This document shows positions 36,334 to 46,133 of a stretch of DNA of 64,000 bases, piece after piece; the first letter of the stretch is position 1, and each line of letters opens with the position of its first letter. A program made the position numbers and the translations under genes. This DNA is from JAJTFA01 sp051715425 (GTDB lineage Bacteria; Bacteroidota; Bacteroidia; UKL13-3), in the NCBI GenBank assembly GCA_051715425.1, contig JBPXJS010000008.1, forward strand, positions 434,001 through 498,000. Reading direction: 5' to 3'. The notes under the pieces were generated by a model, which made no database searches, was not told where the DNA came from, and saw only the letters and a program-made list of their open reading frames with translations.

Positions 36334-37137
36334 ATGACACCCGAAGAACTCACAAGGGAATACGAAACCAGCCGTCACCTTCTTAAATCATATATTCTAA
36401 GAATTACAGCCAGTGTTGCCGATGCGGAGGATATTGTGCAGGATACTTTTATGAAAGCGCTGGAAAAGGCAGATACTTTTAAACAGGAATCAAGTGTAAA
36501 AACCTGGTTGTTTGCCATAGCTTCCAACCTGGCTAAAGATAACCTGAGGGCCAAAAAAAGATGGCCGGAGCAGGTAACGGATATCTGTAAAGAGGCAGCT
36601 CTCTCGAATCCGCATTTTTTTGGCGAAGCCATGCAAATCCGCACCACATCACCTCAGGGCGATTTTGAAATAAGGGAACATATTACCTTTTGTTTTACCT
36701 GCATATCCAAATCATTGCCATTGGAGCAGCAACTGTGTTTGCTTTTAAAAGAGGTGTACGAATTTACTGTACCTGAAATAAGTGTGATTATTGCGAACAC
36801 AGAAGCCATGGTAAAATATTACCTGCATACCGGGCGCTCTAAAATGACAGATATATTTGAAGGCCGTTGTGCGCTGATTAATAAAAAAGGCGTTTGCCAC
36901 CAATGTACAGAACTAAACGGCATATTTAACCCCAAGCAGGATATACAACAGGAACTGGTAAAAATACAAATGGCGAAGGAAGCAGGTAATGCCGGTAAAG
37001 AACGCCTGTTCGATTTAAGGATGGAAGTTGTGAAGGGAATTGATCCTTATTTATCCCGTGCGGCCGAATTGCAACTCCATCATCTTGAGCACAATAGAAA
37101 GGTAATGGAAAAATATACCGAAAAAAACAGCGCTTAG
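36334..37137 (+). CDS. ECF-type sigma factor with Cys-containing C-terminal extension
   Basis: The 267 residues start with sigma region 2 (DAEDIVQDTFMKALEKADTF and KTWLFAIASNLAKDNLR). Region 4 is a weak helix-turn-helix (FTVPEISVIIANTEAMVKYYLHTGRSKM). Then comes an extension of about 90 residues with CALINKKGVCHQC, which may bind zinc, and a helical tail. Extended sigma factors often sense a signal through such tails. The SRPBCC gene and the next gene follow closely on the same strand, so the three may form a regulated module. Confidence 0.82.
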   Translation: MTPEELTREYETSRHLLKSYILRITASVADAEDIVQDTFMKALEKADTFKQESSVKTWLFAIASNLAKDNLRAKKRWPEQVTDICKEAALSNPHFFGEAMQIRTTSPQGDFEIREHITFCFTCISKSLPLEQQLCLLLKEVYEFTVPEISVIIANTEAMVKYYLHTGRSKMTDIFEGRCALINKKGVCHQCTELNGIFNPKQDIQQELVKIQMAKEAGNAGKERLFDLRMEVVKGIDPYLSRAAELQLHHLEHNRKVMEKYTEKNSA

Positions 37138-37186
37138 TCCTATCGGTTTGAAGGTGTTGTTCGTCTAAAGAAAAAGCAAACAAATA

Positions 37187-37690
37187 ATGAAAACCCTTAC
37201 AACCCTTTTTCTGATGATGACAACCTTAACCACCATGGCTCAGCAAGGCAAAGCCATTACCACCAAAAAAACATTTAGCCGCCAAACAACGGTAAGCATT
37301 CTTATTGAAGCCGATTCTTCTGTGATATGGGCTTTGCTCACCAATGCTTCCGATTATCCACGATGGAACTCCACCGTTATTTCCATTGAAGGAGAAATAA
37401 AAGCCGGTGCTACCATCAAACTCAAATCAACGCTCGACTCTACCAGGGTATTTAGCCTTAAAGTAAAAACCTTTTTACCCGCGCACCAACTGGAATGGGG
37501 AGATGCCCTTGGCAAGAGGCAGTATTTGTTAATTCGGCAAAAAAATGGCATCTTGTTTACCATGACCGAAAAAATCGGGGGACCGGTTTTTCCATTATTT
37601 GCAGGAAAGATTCCTTCATTCGATCAGTCGTTTGAGCAATTTGCAAATGATTTAAAAAAAGAAGCAGAAACCATTCAACAATTGAAATAA
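37187..37690 (+). CDS. SRPBCC-fold protein with apparent signal peptide
   Basis: The 167-residue protein contains an SRPBCC/START-like domain (VSILIEADSSVIWALLTNAS, then PRWNSTVISIEGEIKAGATI) with a hydrophobic pocket fold. It is unusual in beginning with a signal-like peptide (MKTLTTLFLMMTTLTTMAQQ), which would place it in the periplasm, while most SRPBCC proteins are cytoplasmic. It may bind a small hydrophobic ligand. It sits between the extended sigma factor and the small protein gene. Confidence 0.8.
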   Translation: MKTLTTLFLMMTTLTTMAQQGKAITTKKTFSRQTTVSILIEADSSVIWALLTNASDYPRWNSTVISIEGEIKAGATIKLKSTLDSTRVFSLKVKTFLPAHQLEWGDALGKRQYLLIRQKNGILFTMTEKIGGPVFPLFAGKIPSFDQSFEQFANDLKKEAETIQQLK

Positions 37691-37697
37691 ATCCATT

Positions 37698-38102
37698 ATG
37701 GCAACCGAAGGAACAAAAGAAAATCCGTGGAAACTAAAAACCCCACCCCTGACTTCAGACTATGAAATGTATAAGGATGATAAAGACGGAAAAGAAGTGA
37801 TTGTATGTGTAGTGGGGAAAACCACTTTATTGTATGATTACCGCTGTATTAAAGACCTGCATACCATGCTTAAAAAACATGGAGACTGGATGGAACTGGG
37901 CAGTGCCGATGAGCAAAAACCAGCTAAAGAAGGAACGGTGGAAGCCTGGGGACGCTCAGAGAAAAATCCGGTTGGAGGCTGGTATGGTTTGAAAAAGGGA
38001 TTGCGCGGGCGGTTTGGGATGTATATTCCGCCACTGATGGAAAAACTTGGGCTGGCAGAAGTAACACATGAGGCTAGAGGCAACCAAATGAAAGCCAAAT
38101 AA
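37698..38102 (+). CDS. Conserved small protein of unknown function (DUF6855-like)
   Basis: The 134-residue protein starts MATEGTKENPWKLKTPPLTS and contains a Gly/Trp-rich block (VEAWGRSEKNPVGGWYGLKK) before a basic stretch. I recall proteins of this type, often near SRPBCC or sigma genes and described only as DUFs, but the family name is not certain. It has no signal peptide, membrane helix or catalytic motif that I can see. It starts 7 bases after the SRPBCC stop, so it is probably in the same operon. Confidence 0.7.
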   Translation: MATEGTKENPWKLKTPPLTSDYEMYKDDKDGKEVIVCVVGKTTLLYDYRCIKDLHTMLKKHGDWMELGSADEQKPAKEGTVEAWGRSEKNPVGGWYGLKKGLRGRFGMYIPPLMEKLGLAEVTHEARGNQMKAK

Positions 38103-38561
38103 TTTCGATCCTTTGGTTTGCCAATTACATTTCATACGCTTTACCTGAATCTTTATTAAATACCGTTGTGGATTTCAATATTCATGTTAAAACATGAATA
38201 AAATCTAATAAATAAAATCATAAAAAGTTTCATTATTCTTATCCCTTAATAAGAATAAACAGTATAATAAACTGCCCGGATGTTACTTTAGGGCAAGCTA
38301 TTCTCTTCAATCATAAATTGATTCTCATTACCTGTCAGGAATACACATATCGGTTACGCTGATAAGTGAGCAGAATGAATGGTATATTTTTAATTCTCTC
38401 TTGTTTCAGGAATAATTTATTCGTGCAACAATTGCCCTCCGCATGTTTCTTCATACCACTTTTTTAGGCTCCCGGCCTTTCTACACTTAAATTAGTATGC
38501 TTATTTATACCTTTACATCATGACGCGATCTTTAGATCAGATTCATAAAAAGAAGGAATTA
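38103..38561. other. Long AT-rich leader upstream of the sensor kinase
   Basis: This gap of about 460 bases contains no convincing coding frame. It includes short self-complementary stretches (for example TTATCCCTTAATAAGAATAA near 38240) but no terminator with a T run. A possible -7-like element (TATACCTTTA) lies about 50 bases before the chosen ATG at 38562. Regulatory sites for the kinase gene are likely here but cannot be named. Confidence 0.4.
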
Positions 38562-41456
38562 ATGAGAATAATACTATTTCTGTTGATTCTTTTTAGCGGA
38601 TATGATTCTCTATGCCAGCATTACAATATCAGGAATATTTCCAATAAAGATGGATTGCCAAGTTCTTCCATTTATCAGTCGTTTGAAGATTCCCGTGGAT
38701 ATATATGGATACTTACGGATAAGGGTATTTCTTGCTTTGATGGAAAGGCATATAAAAATTTCGGTTCAAAAGATGGATTCACCGATATCCGCGCTTTTCA
38801 TATGGCGGAATCGTCTGATGGAACGCTTTGGTTTATTTCTGTAAGCTTTAAACTCTATTATTATAGAAACGGAGAGTTCAGGCAATATCCTATTAGCGAT
38901 AAAATCGGATGGATAGATATTGATAAAGAGAATAAAATATGGCTCCTGAGCAGACTTGGTGGAATTTATGAACTAGGGTTAAACCACGGCCTTCGTAAAG
39001 TAATCCATGGACAAATACCACTTTCTATATCGGGAGCATCTTACTCGTTATTACATATTGGGGAAGGCTGTTTTTTAGTTGGTTGTGCCACATCTGTCTA
39101 CCTTTCTTATGAAAAAGGTAAGCCTATTCCCTTATTATCTTCTGCTACCTACGAAAACCATGTCACGCCCAGGTTTTTCAGGCTGGCAAATGGCCGAATT
39201 CTGATTTCAAATCATACTGGGGTATTTGAATTTGACCAACAAAACAGAAAAACCGTTAAACAATTTTCCTTAAACGAAAACCAGGTATTTAGCTGCTGTA
39301 TGTCACCAAAAGATGGGGATATACTGTTTGGAACTTCCAGAGGAACATACCTTTTTAAAAATGGCAACTTATTCAATACAGCAAAAAAATCTTTTGCAAA
39401 CCATTCCGTTACACATGTGATGTTCAGTAAAGATCAAAACTACTGGATAAGCACTTTTGGGAAAGGAGTGTTTTGGTACAACAGCCTTGCTATTCATTAT
39501 GATGAAAAAAGCGGAGTGGTTGATAATATCACCTTTTTAAAACGCGAAAATGAATCTATCTATTTATTCGCTCTGAATGGCAGGATTCAGAAGCTGAAAG
39601 GAAACAAAATTATTCAGCCATTTCCATACACCACTCACTCACCAAATATATATTACGCCCTTTCTGTTTCTGACACGATCATATATTATTACACGTCTCA
39701 TGTTTATTCTATTAAGAAAGGAAAACAGCAAAGAATGCATCAGGACACCTGTTTTTCTTATACTTTACCGGTAAAATCAGAAGATGGTGTTTATTATATG
39801 GCAGAGGGAGGAAGGATTTACCTGAACAGTTCCAATCACTTGCTTCTAAACAGAAATGAATCACGACAAATATGGAAATATTACCTGTCTGTATTAGACA
39901 GCAACTCTCTGCACCGCCCACTCAGAGTTAAGGATGGAATTATTTATTATCAGGCAAAAGAAGGTTTGGCAGGAATCTGTTTTAAAGTTAGGCCAACGGG
40001 AGATCATCAGAACAGGAAATTAACAAGCAGATTTTATAAAATAAAAGGAGAAGTTACGGAAGTTAATTTCACAAACCGTGGGAATGTTATTGTATCAACC
40101 CTGGACAATGGGTTAGCTGTTTTTAAAGATAAGGGGGTTACCTACATCAACACCGAAAATGGACTATTGTCACCTTATTGCAAAAAAGTATACCTTAAAG
40201 GAGATTGTATCTGGGTGTGTACCAACAAGGGTCTCAGCAGGGTAAAACTTACCAAAACAGATGATATAGAATCAATCACAAATTTTACTTCGGCAGATTT
40301 TTTACTGAGTGATGAAGTAAATGATCTTTTATTTAAAGATTCCAATGTGATAGTTGCCACATCAGGCGGATTGTCCGTTTTTTCAATGAATGCACAATTT
40401 ATCAAAGCTTATCCACCGGTTTTTATTGAGCATATTTTAATCAACAACAAGGCTGCTTCCGCTCAACAACATTTTGAACTTTCTTATACTGAAAACAATA
40501 TTACAGTAGAATTTAACAGTCCGGGTACCCGTTCAGGAAACAAAACGGCTTACCGCTACCTGTTAATTGGAAGCCGCCACGATACCATCATTGTAAATAA
40601 TCCTGTAATCCAGCTTGGTTCACTCCAACCGGGAAATTATTTACTCAAAGCCTGGGCGAAAAATATTGATGGCTTATGGAGTATTAAACCTGCTGAACTC
40701 AGTTTTAATATTGGCTTTCCGTTTTGGAAAAGCACCTGGTTTTTTCTTTTCGTCAGCGCTTTCTTATTATTACTTTCGGGCTATCTCATTCATATTAAAC
40801 TTAAGGAAAACGATTACAAATACAAACTGGTACGCAGTGAACTCAAGGCTCTTCAATTGTATATGAATCCCCATTTTATATTCAACAGCCTCAATTCTAT
40901 TCATTCATTTATCCTTCAAAAAAACTGGACAAACGCCAGTTTTTTTATCATTTCATTTTCCAGACTTATCAGAATGATTATGAGCCATTCTTCCAGTCAA
41001 TCCATTTCTATCAAAGAGGAACGGGAACTGCTCACCTTATATTTAGAACTGGAAAGATCAAGATTTAGCAGCTCGTTTAGCTATTCAATTGATCTTGGTG
41101 GAATACAGGACACTGATTATTATATACCATCTCTTGTAATCCAGCCTTTTGTTGAGAATGCCATCAAATATGGTGTGGCAGGTAAAGAGGATGGCCATAT
41201 TGCTATTAGTTTCTGCATTAAAGGAAGCTATATTGAATGCATAGTAGAAGACAATGGGGTTGGAAGGGCTCTTATCAAGCGCCAACAGGAACTTTCAGGA
41301 CGAGAACATGAATCAACAGGCATTCGTTATACCGGGGATCGGTTAAAATTATTATTCGGAGGTCGAATAACCTCCCCTATTATTATTGTTGATCAGCATG
41401 ATGAACAAGGTAAACCCAATGGAACAAGGGTAGAAATTAAGTTACCAGTATTATAA
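38562..41456 (+). CDS. Sensor histidine kinase: two-component propeller + LytS-type kinase
   Basis: From the ATG at 38562 the protein has 964 residues. It has a signal peptide (MRIILFLLILFSGYDSLCQ) and a periplasmic propeller of regulator repeats (DGLPSSSIYQSFEDSRGYIW, LWFISVSFKLYYY, IWVCTNKGLSRVKL). Then come a Y_Y_Y domain (AYRYLLIG to LKAWAKNIDGLWS), one membrane helix (FFLFVSAFLLLLSGYLIHI), and a His_kinase domain with the phospho-acceptor block MNPHFIFNSLNSIHSFI and an ATPase C-terminus (VENAIKYG, GIRYTGDRLKLLF). It is a LytS-class kinase paired with the next gene. An in-frame ATG at 38520 would place extra polar residues before the signal peptide. Confidence 0.9.
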   Translation: MRIILFLLILFSGYDSLCQHYNIRNISNKDGLPSSSIYQSFEDSRGYIWILTDKGISCFDGKAYKNFGSKDGFTDIRAFHMAESSDGTLWFISVSFKLYYYRNGEFRQYPISDKIGWIDIDKENKIWLLSRLGGIYELGLNHGLRKVIHGQIPLSISGASYSLLHIGEGCFLVGCATSVYLSYEKGKPIPLLSSATYENHVTPRFFRLANGRILISNHTGVFEFDQQNRKTVKQFSLNENQVFSCCMSPKDGDILFGTSRGTYLFKNGNLFNTAKKSFANHSVTHVMFSKDQNYWISTFGKGVFWYNSLAIHYDEKSGVVDNITFLKRENESIYLFALNGRIQKLKGNKIIQPFPYTTHSPNIYYALSVSDTIIYYYTSHVYSIKKGKQQRMHQDTCFSYTLPVKSEDGVYYMAEGGRIYLNSSNHLLLNRNESRQIWKYYLSVLDSNSLHRPLRVKDGIIYYQAKEGLAGICFKVRPTGDHQNRKLTSRFYKIKGEVTEVNFTNRGNVIVSTLDNGLAVFKDKGVTYINTENGLLSPYCKKVYLKGDCIWVCTNKGLSRVKLTKTDDIESITNFTSADFLLSDEVNDLLFKDSNVIVATSGGLSVFSMNAQFIKAYPPVFIEHILINNKAASAQQHFELSYTENNITVEFNSPGTRSGNKTAYRYLLIGSRHDTIIVNNPVIQLGSLQPGNYLLKAWAKNIDGLWSIKPAELSFNIGFPFWKSTWFFLFVSAFLLLLSGYLIHIKLKENDYKYKLVRSELKALQLYMNPHFIFNSLNSIHSFILQKNWTNASFFIISFSRLIRMIMSHSSSQSISIKEERELLTLYLELERSRFSSSFSYSIDLGGIQDTDYYIPSLVIQPFVENAIKYGVAGKEDGHIAISFCIKGSYIECIVEDNGVGRALIKRQQELSGREHESTGIRYTGDRLKLLFGGRITSPIIIVDQHDEQGKPNGTRVEIKLPVL

Positions 41457-41460
41457 AAAT

Positions 41461-42207
41461 ATGATAAAAACAATTATAGTTGATGATGAAGCACACAGCA
41501 TTGATGCTCTGAAAATACTGCTATCGGAGTTGCGAAACGATATTGAGGTGATTGGCGTTGCCGGTAATGCTGCTGAAGCAATAGAACTGATCAGAATCAA
41601 TCAGCCCAATATCGATCTGGTATTTTTGGATATTCAAATGCCTGTTTATGATGGCTTCACCATTCTGGAGAAAACAGATTTTATTGATTTCAAAATTATT
41701 TTTGTTACTGCATACGATCATTTTGCCTTAAGAGCCATTAAATTTTCGGCACTTGATTACCTGCTGAAACCTGTTGACCCTTATGAGTTAAATGAGGCGT
41801 TGAACCAATTCGACAAATTGAAACCATCCGGAGAAGCACCGGTTATGATGTTTAAAAAAGCCATTGAGAAAAAAAATCTCTTTGATAAACTGGCCATATC
41901 AATGGTTAACGAAGTGCAGTTTGTGCCAATCGAAAACATTATTTATATGAGAAGTGACAGCAACTATACGACCATTTACCTGGAAAACAATCAGCAACTT
42001 TTATCTTCAAAGGGCATCGGATTTTATGAGGAACTGCTTGAGTTAAGTCACTTTTTCAGGATCCACAACTCTTACCTCATTAACCTGAAAAAGGTAAGAG
42101 CCTATATTAAAGGCAGGGGTGGATACATTAAAATGGAGAACGGAACACAGCTCGAGGTTTCTGTAAGAAAAAAAGATGACTTGATGAAAATATTAAACCT
42201 AAGCTGA
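41461..42207 (+). CDS. LytTR-type response regulator
   Basis: The 248 residues hold a receiver domain with phospho-acceptor Asp57 in LVFLDIQMP, the Lys/Thr switch (VTAYDHFALRAIKF, LLKPV), and a C-terminal LytTR DNA-binding domain (residues about 148-245: VQFVPIENIIYMRSDSNYTT, FFRIHNSYLINLKKVRAYIK). It is encoded 4 bases after the kinase gene and should form its pair. A likely target is the neighbouring T9SS beta-helix gene, although no LytTR direct repeat was confirmed in its upstream region. Confidence 0.93.
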   Translation: MIKTIIVDDEAHSIDALKILLSELRNDIEVIGVAGNAAEAIELIRINQPNIDLVFLDIQMPVYDGFTILEKTDFIDFKIIFVTAYDHFALRAIKFSALDYLLKPVDPYELNEALNQFDKLKPSGEAPVMMFKKAIEKKNLFDKLAISMVNEVQFVPIENIIYMRSDSNYTTIYLENNQQLLSSKGIGFYEELLELSHFFRIHNSYLINLKKVRAYIKGRGGYIKMENGTQLEVSVRKKDDLMKILNLS

Positions 42208-42298
42208 TTCCCTTAACGAATTAATCCTGTTACTGCACATATACAAACGCAACCTGCACGTTTATACATTACCACCTGTCTCATAAGGGTCTTCCCAA

Positions 42299-42306
42299 TA
42301 GTTTTG
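42299..42306 (+). promoter_or_regulatory. Putative -7 box (TAGTTTTG) for the beta-helix T9SS gene
   Basis: TAGTTTTG fits TAnnTTTG and ends 28 bases before the ATG at 42335. The -33 region is weak, as expected if an activator is needed. Confidence 0.45.
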
Positions 42307-42334
42307 TGTGTGAATTATTAAATCAACAAAATTT

Positions 42335-45300
42335 ATGAAAAAGACTCTTTTATTTATGGCAGTGCTTGCCTCGCTCTTTTGGGGCTCGGTCGCAAAAGCC
42401 AGCTGCCCCTCTTTTGTATATATTCAGGGGGCCTGGCCGGCAGGTCAACCTGCAATGTATCCTGTTGGAAATCCAATGCAAACTTACAGTGGTGTACCTT
42501 TCGGAGGATATGGTGCACAAATCAGTGTAGCTGTTCAATTAGATCCGGCCATCTTAAACCTTAGTAACATGCCGGCAAGTCTTCAGACAAGTGACATCAG
42601 TTTTCTGAATAGTGCCATCCTCCATTTCAGATCACCCTCTATGGTGGTTGCAAGTGCCGGTAATCCGATTAGTCAAACAGCTATTTATACCTATGGCGCT
42701 GGCTATTTTGTGAACCTGTCTTTTAACGTGCCTGCTAGCAATGGGATGTTTGTATCCGGTACGCCTTATACATTAGAACTCGCACAAAGTTCATGTGCAT
42801 TAAGCTATCACAATACGGCTTACGAATATTATATGTACAACGATTTTAACCCGAAACCATCCTTATACAACGGGATGCCACAACCTTGTGCAGGCACCTC
42901 TGATCTTATTGAGGAGAGATGGAAATTTTTCGTTCAGCAAGGCCAATGGGTTTACCCTCCGCTTGAGATAGGTTTTCCGGATGCAGGCTGGTATGAATGT
43001 ACATGGATATCTTCAGGAGGTTCTGTTGTGCACACTTACAAGTACATACCATCATCCAACTATGTTACCATTTTGCCTCCCTTTACCACCAGTGCAAGTG
43101 CCCTGAATGATGCCGGCTGGACCTTAAACACATCCTATACCAACAGTTTTAATCCTTTTGTAATGTCAAATGAGCTAATTACGGTACAGGTAAACCTTTT
43201 ATATCCAACCGGCAATAATCCGGGTACGGTTTTTCAAACTCAGTTCCAGTATAATATGACCTTGCCCACGCTTACCCCCTCATCATCTAATATCTGCAGT
43301 GGTTCTTCATTTACACTTGATGCGGAAATATGCGACCAATGGATGACACCATTTAACAGGGCTTTTCTTTGGAGTTTTAACCCTCCTCTCCCATTTCTTA
43401 TTACTTATACCTTTGAACTAAGTTCAGACGGTGGATTAAGCTGGAATACTGTTCACACAGCAAACAATATCACCACCACCAGCTATGCATATCAGATCAG
43501 CAGTCTGGGTCTTACTCCGGGACAATATAAATACAGGGTTAGCATACATGATAATAATCCTGTGGTTTCGCATCCAATAACCACACCACCCTGGATTGTT
43601 TATCAATATGTTCCAAGTGCGGATGTAACCTCAGCAGTTACGGACATCACCATTTTGCCACCTCCGGCAAATACTTATTATTTTGGCGGAACAGGCGGAG
43701 CTACAAATGCAGATTTTTACATGTGCCCGCAATCCAATTTTACTGTCAACATCAGCAATGGCACAACCGCTTACGGATCTATTCCTACAGGCCAAACCAT
43801 TCAATGGGAAAAATGGAACTACAGTTCATCCGCCTGGGAAGAGATTAACTCAGCAGTAAATGCTTCTTATAATATACCACAGGCAGAATTATTTGACCCG
43901 GGAAGTAATAATAAAATTGGACAGTACAGATATAAGATTACTGAAACTGCTACCGGCTGCACTAAATATTGTGATAATATTGCCGTAGTAAGGCAAATTA
44001 ACTCCCTGGCTATTTTATCTGCAGCTCAGGGAGGCACTACCTCTTTAAGCAATGGGGTTAATTCTATTCCATTAGAAATAGATGAACTTACCTCAAATCT
44101 TATATCTGCTTCATATCCGTGGACATCCTATCAGTGGTACAGAAACGGAACTCTTGTAGCCACCACCTCTACTTACTCCAATTATGTGGCTACTTTACCT
44201 GGTAAATATAAACTTGTGGTATCAGGAAATTGCGGATATCAGGAATCAAATGAAATATCCGTAACAGGGGATTGTAACCAAATTCCATCCATGTCGAATA
44301 CAACGGTTACCATTCCCGGAAGTTTTAATTTTGCCTCTTTTATATTTGATGGTGAAATTATTTTATCCGGAAGTGCGGCTGTTGTAGATATTACTGGAAT
44401 AACCGTACAAATGACTCCTAATACGAGAATAATAATCGAAAATGGTGCGTCTCTTACCATTGACAATGCTGTTATTTCGGGATCATGTGCAGGCTGGGGT
44501 GGCATTATTGTGAGGGACGGAACCTTGAATATTATTAATGGTTCAACCATTTCCGATGCACAAGCTGCAGTTTATATTGATCAAACTTATAACGGAACGG
44601 TTCTGATAGATGGGAATACGTTCAGCAATAACCATATTTCCGTATACTCACAGGGACCTTTGACAGGTGGCTCATTCACTGTTACAAACAATATCTTTCA
44701 GAATATGGCTTTATGCCAGCTTGATAATATTCTGAATAATTCAACAATTGATAATAACCATGCATATGTTTTTATCCATTCTTCTACTCAAAGTACAGGC
44801 GATTTTTACATTTCGGATAATGGATTTTCCGGTATAGTTAATCATATCCCATCTGTTCAGAGTAGTCTCCTTATAGGAAAGGATGCAAACCGTATGCGCA
44901 TCTTCCAGAATAGTTTTGACAACCATACCAACGGAATCAAAATTCATTCTGAAAACTACGACAACACCATCCAGTTAAACACATTCAACAATATCAGTAA
45001 TTACGGCATCACAGCTGATCCTGAAACTGCTGCTGCGGCAGATAACAAGTTGCTCATTCGCGAAAACACCTTTGATCAGAATGTGGTAAAGGGGATTTTA
45101 TTAACCAAAATAAACGGATTTAAGATCAAGCTGAATACGTTTAACGGAGGACCAACAGGAAGTAATATCGAAAGAGGTATAGAATGTTATAATGATGATT
45201 ATACCGTACATTCAAACTGGGATCCTAATATGATTGCCGGAAACATTTTTCATTATGTAGAAAAAGGACTTACCATTGCCCCTTTGCATGATGTTTATTT

Positions 45301-46006
45301 ACAAGGACCAGGATATGACCTTTCCTCCAATTACGGTTCCGTACAAAATATAGCTATTCTGTGTAATGAGTTCGATCATAATCAGATTGGTATTAGTGGT
45401 ACCGGTATGCTGGCAGATCAAACACTAAATCATACTGATCCGGGTAATCGATTTACGGGAAATACATTATGGGATATTCTCTGGTTCCATCTCACTTCCA
45501 ATAATGCCTCCTCATCATTTGTATATTTTTCAAATTCCAGTGCAGGTCAGCACAGAATTAATGATCCTGCTTTATTAAGTTTACCGCAAACATCATTTAA
45601 TAATTTTAGCAATACCAGTCCTCTTGTAAGCGGATTTTTCAATCACAGACACAGGAGTAATAATTTTTACGATTGCGGGCTTACTGCAAACGATGAGACC
45701 CATGATTACGAAACCATGGCAGAATCGCCAACCGGCATAATGGAAACTCATGATATGGGAGCCCTCAGTATTTATCCAAATCCGGCCACCGCCTCCTTCA
45801 GGGTTAGCTTCAAAAACGAGTTACGGTCGGTAGGCAAAGTAGTGGTGTGCGACTTACTTGGTAAACCGGTGTTTACACAAACCATATCTCCAAAAAATAT
45901 GGATATTGATATAGACTGCCTAACCTGGGCCAAGGGTGTATATATTATTAAAATTTACGATGGCAATGAGCTACGTACCTCACAAAAACTGATAAAAATC
46001 CATTAA
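42335..46006 (+). CDS. Large T9SS-exported protein with parallel beta-helix
   Basis: The 1223-residue protein has a signal peptide (MKKTLLFMAVLASLFWGSVAKA, then SC). Its N-terminal half contains Ig-like or adhesin-like segments with Cys. A right-handed beta-helix covers about residues 670-1000 (repeats such as GTVLIDGNTFSNNHISVYSQ, NRMRIFQNSFDNHTNGIKI, NKLLIRENTFDQNVVKGILL). A C-terminal T9SS type A sorting domain follows (LSIYPNPATASFRVSFKNEL to TSQKLIKIH). It is exported to the surface and may act in adhesion or polysaccharide binding, but no catalytic residues are evident. It follows the two-component pair by about 130 bases. Confidence 0.85.
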   Translation: MKKTLLFMAVLASLFWGSVAKASCPSFVYIQGAWPAGQPAMYPVGNPMQTYSGVPFGGYGAQISVAVQLDPAILNLSNMPASLQTSDISFLNSAILHFRSPSMVVASAGNPISQTAIYTYGAGYFVNLSFNVPASNGMFVSGTPYTLELAQSSCALSYHNTAYEYYMYNDFNPKPSLYNGMPQPCAGTSDLIEERWKFFVQQGQWVYPPLEIGFPDAGWYECTWISSGGSVVHTYKYIPSSNYVTILPPFTTSASALNDAGWTLNTSYTNSFNPFVMSNELITVQVNLLYPTGNNPGTVFQTQFQYNMTLPTLTPSSSNICSGSSFTLDAEICDQWMTPFNRAFLWSFNPPLPFLITYTFELSSDGGLSWNTVHTANNITTTSYAYQISSLGLTPGQYKYRVSIHDNNPVVSHPITTPPWIVYQYVPSADVTSAVTDITILPPPANTYYFGGTGGATNADFYMCPQSNFTVNISNGTTAYGSIPTGQTIQWEKWNYSSSAWEEINSAVNASYNIPQAELFDPGSNNKIGQYRYKITETATGCTKYCDNIAVVRQINSLAILSAAQGGTTSLSNGVNSIPLEIDELTSNLISASYPWTSYQWYRNGTLVATTSTYSNYVATLPGKYKLVVSGNCGYQESNEISVTGDCNQIPSMSNTTVTIPGSFNFASFIFDGEIILSGSAAVVDITGITVQMTPNTRIIIENGASLTIDNAVISGSCAGWGGIIVRDGTLNIINGSTISDAQAAVYIDQTYNGTVLIDGNTFSNNHISVYSQGPLTGGSFTVTNNIFQNMALCQLDNILNNSTIDNNHAYVFIHSSTQSTGDFYISDNGFSGIVNHIPSVQSSLLIGKDANRMRIFQNSFDNHTNGIKIHSENYDNTIQLNTFNNISNYGITADPETAAAADNKLLIRENTFDQNVVKGILLTKINGFKIKLNTFNGGPTGSNIERGIECYNDDYTVHSNWDPNMIAGNIFHYVEKGLTIAPLHDVYLQGPGYDLSSNYGSVQNIAILCNEFDHNQIGISGTGMLADQTLNHTDPGNRFTGNTLWDILWFHLTSNNASSSFVYFSNSSAGQHRINDPALLSLPQTSFNNFSNTSPLVSGFFNHRHRSNNFYDCGLTANDETHDYETMAESPTGIMETHDMGALSIYPNPATASFRVSFKNELRSVGKVVVCDLLGKPVFTQTISPKNMDIDIDCLTWAKGVYIIKIYDGNELRTSQKLIKIH

Positions 46007-46029
46007 GTCTTATTTTGTTTTTTAGAACT

Positions 46030-46057
46030 AAGGCGGGAGCAAAAATTGCTTCCGCCT
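46030..46057 (+). terminator. Strong intrinsic terminator after the beta-helix gene
   Basis: AAGGCGGGAGCAA pairs almost perfectly with TTGCTTCCGCCTT around an AAA loop (one G-T pair), with a short T-rich tail. It lies 24 bases past the stop at 46006. Confidence 0.85.
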
Positions 46058-46133
46058 TTATTCGTTCTATCAGTTATCTGAAACCGTATAAATGCAAATA
46101 TTTTCTTATATTGTTTCACCAAATATTTTTTGC

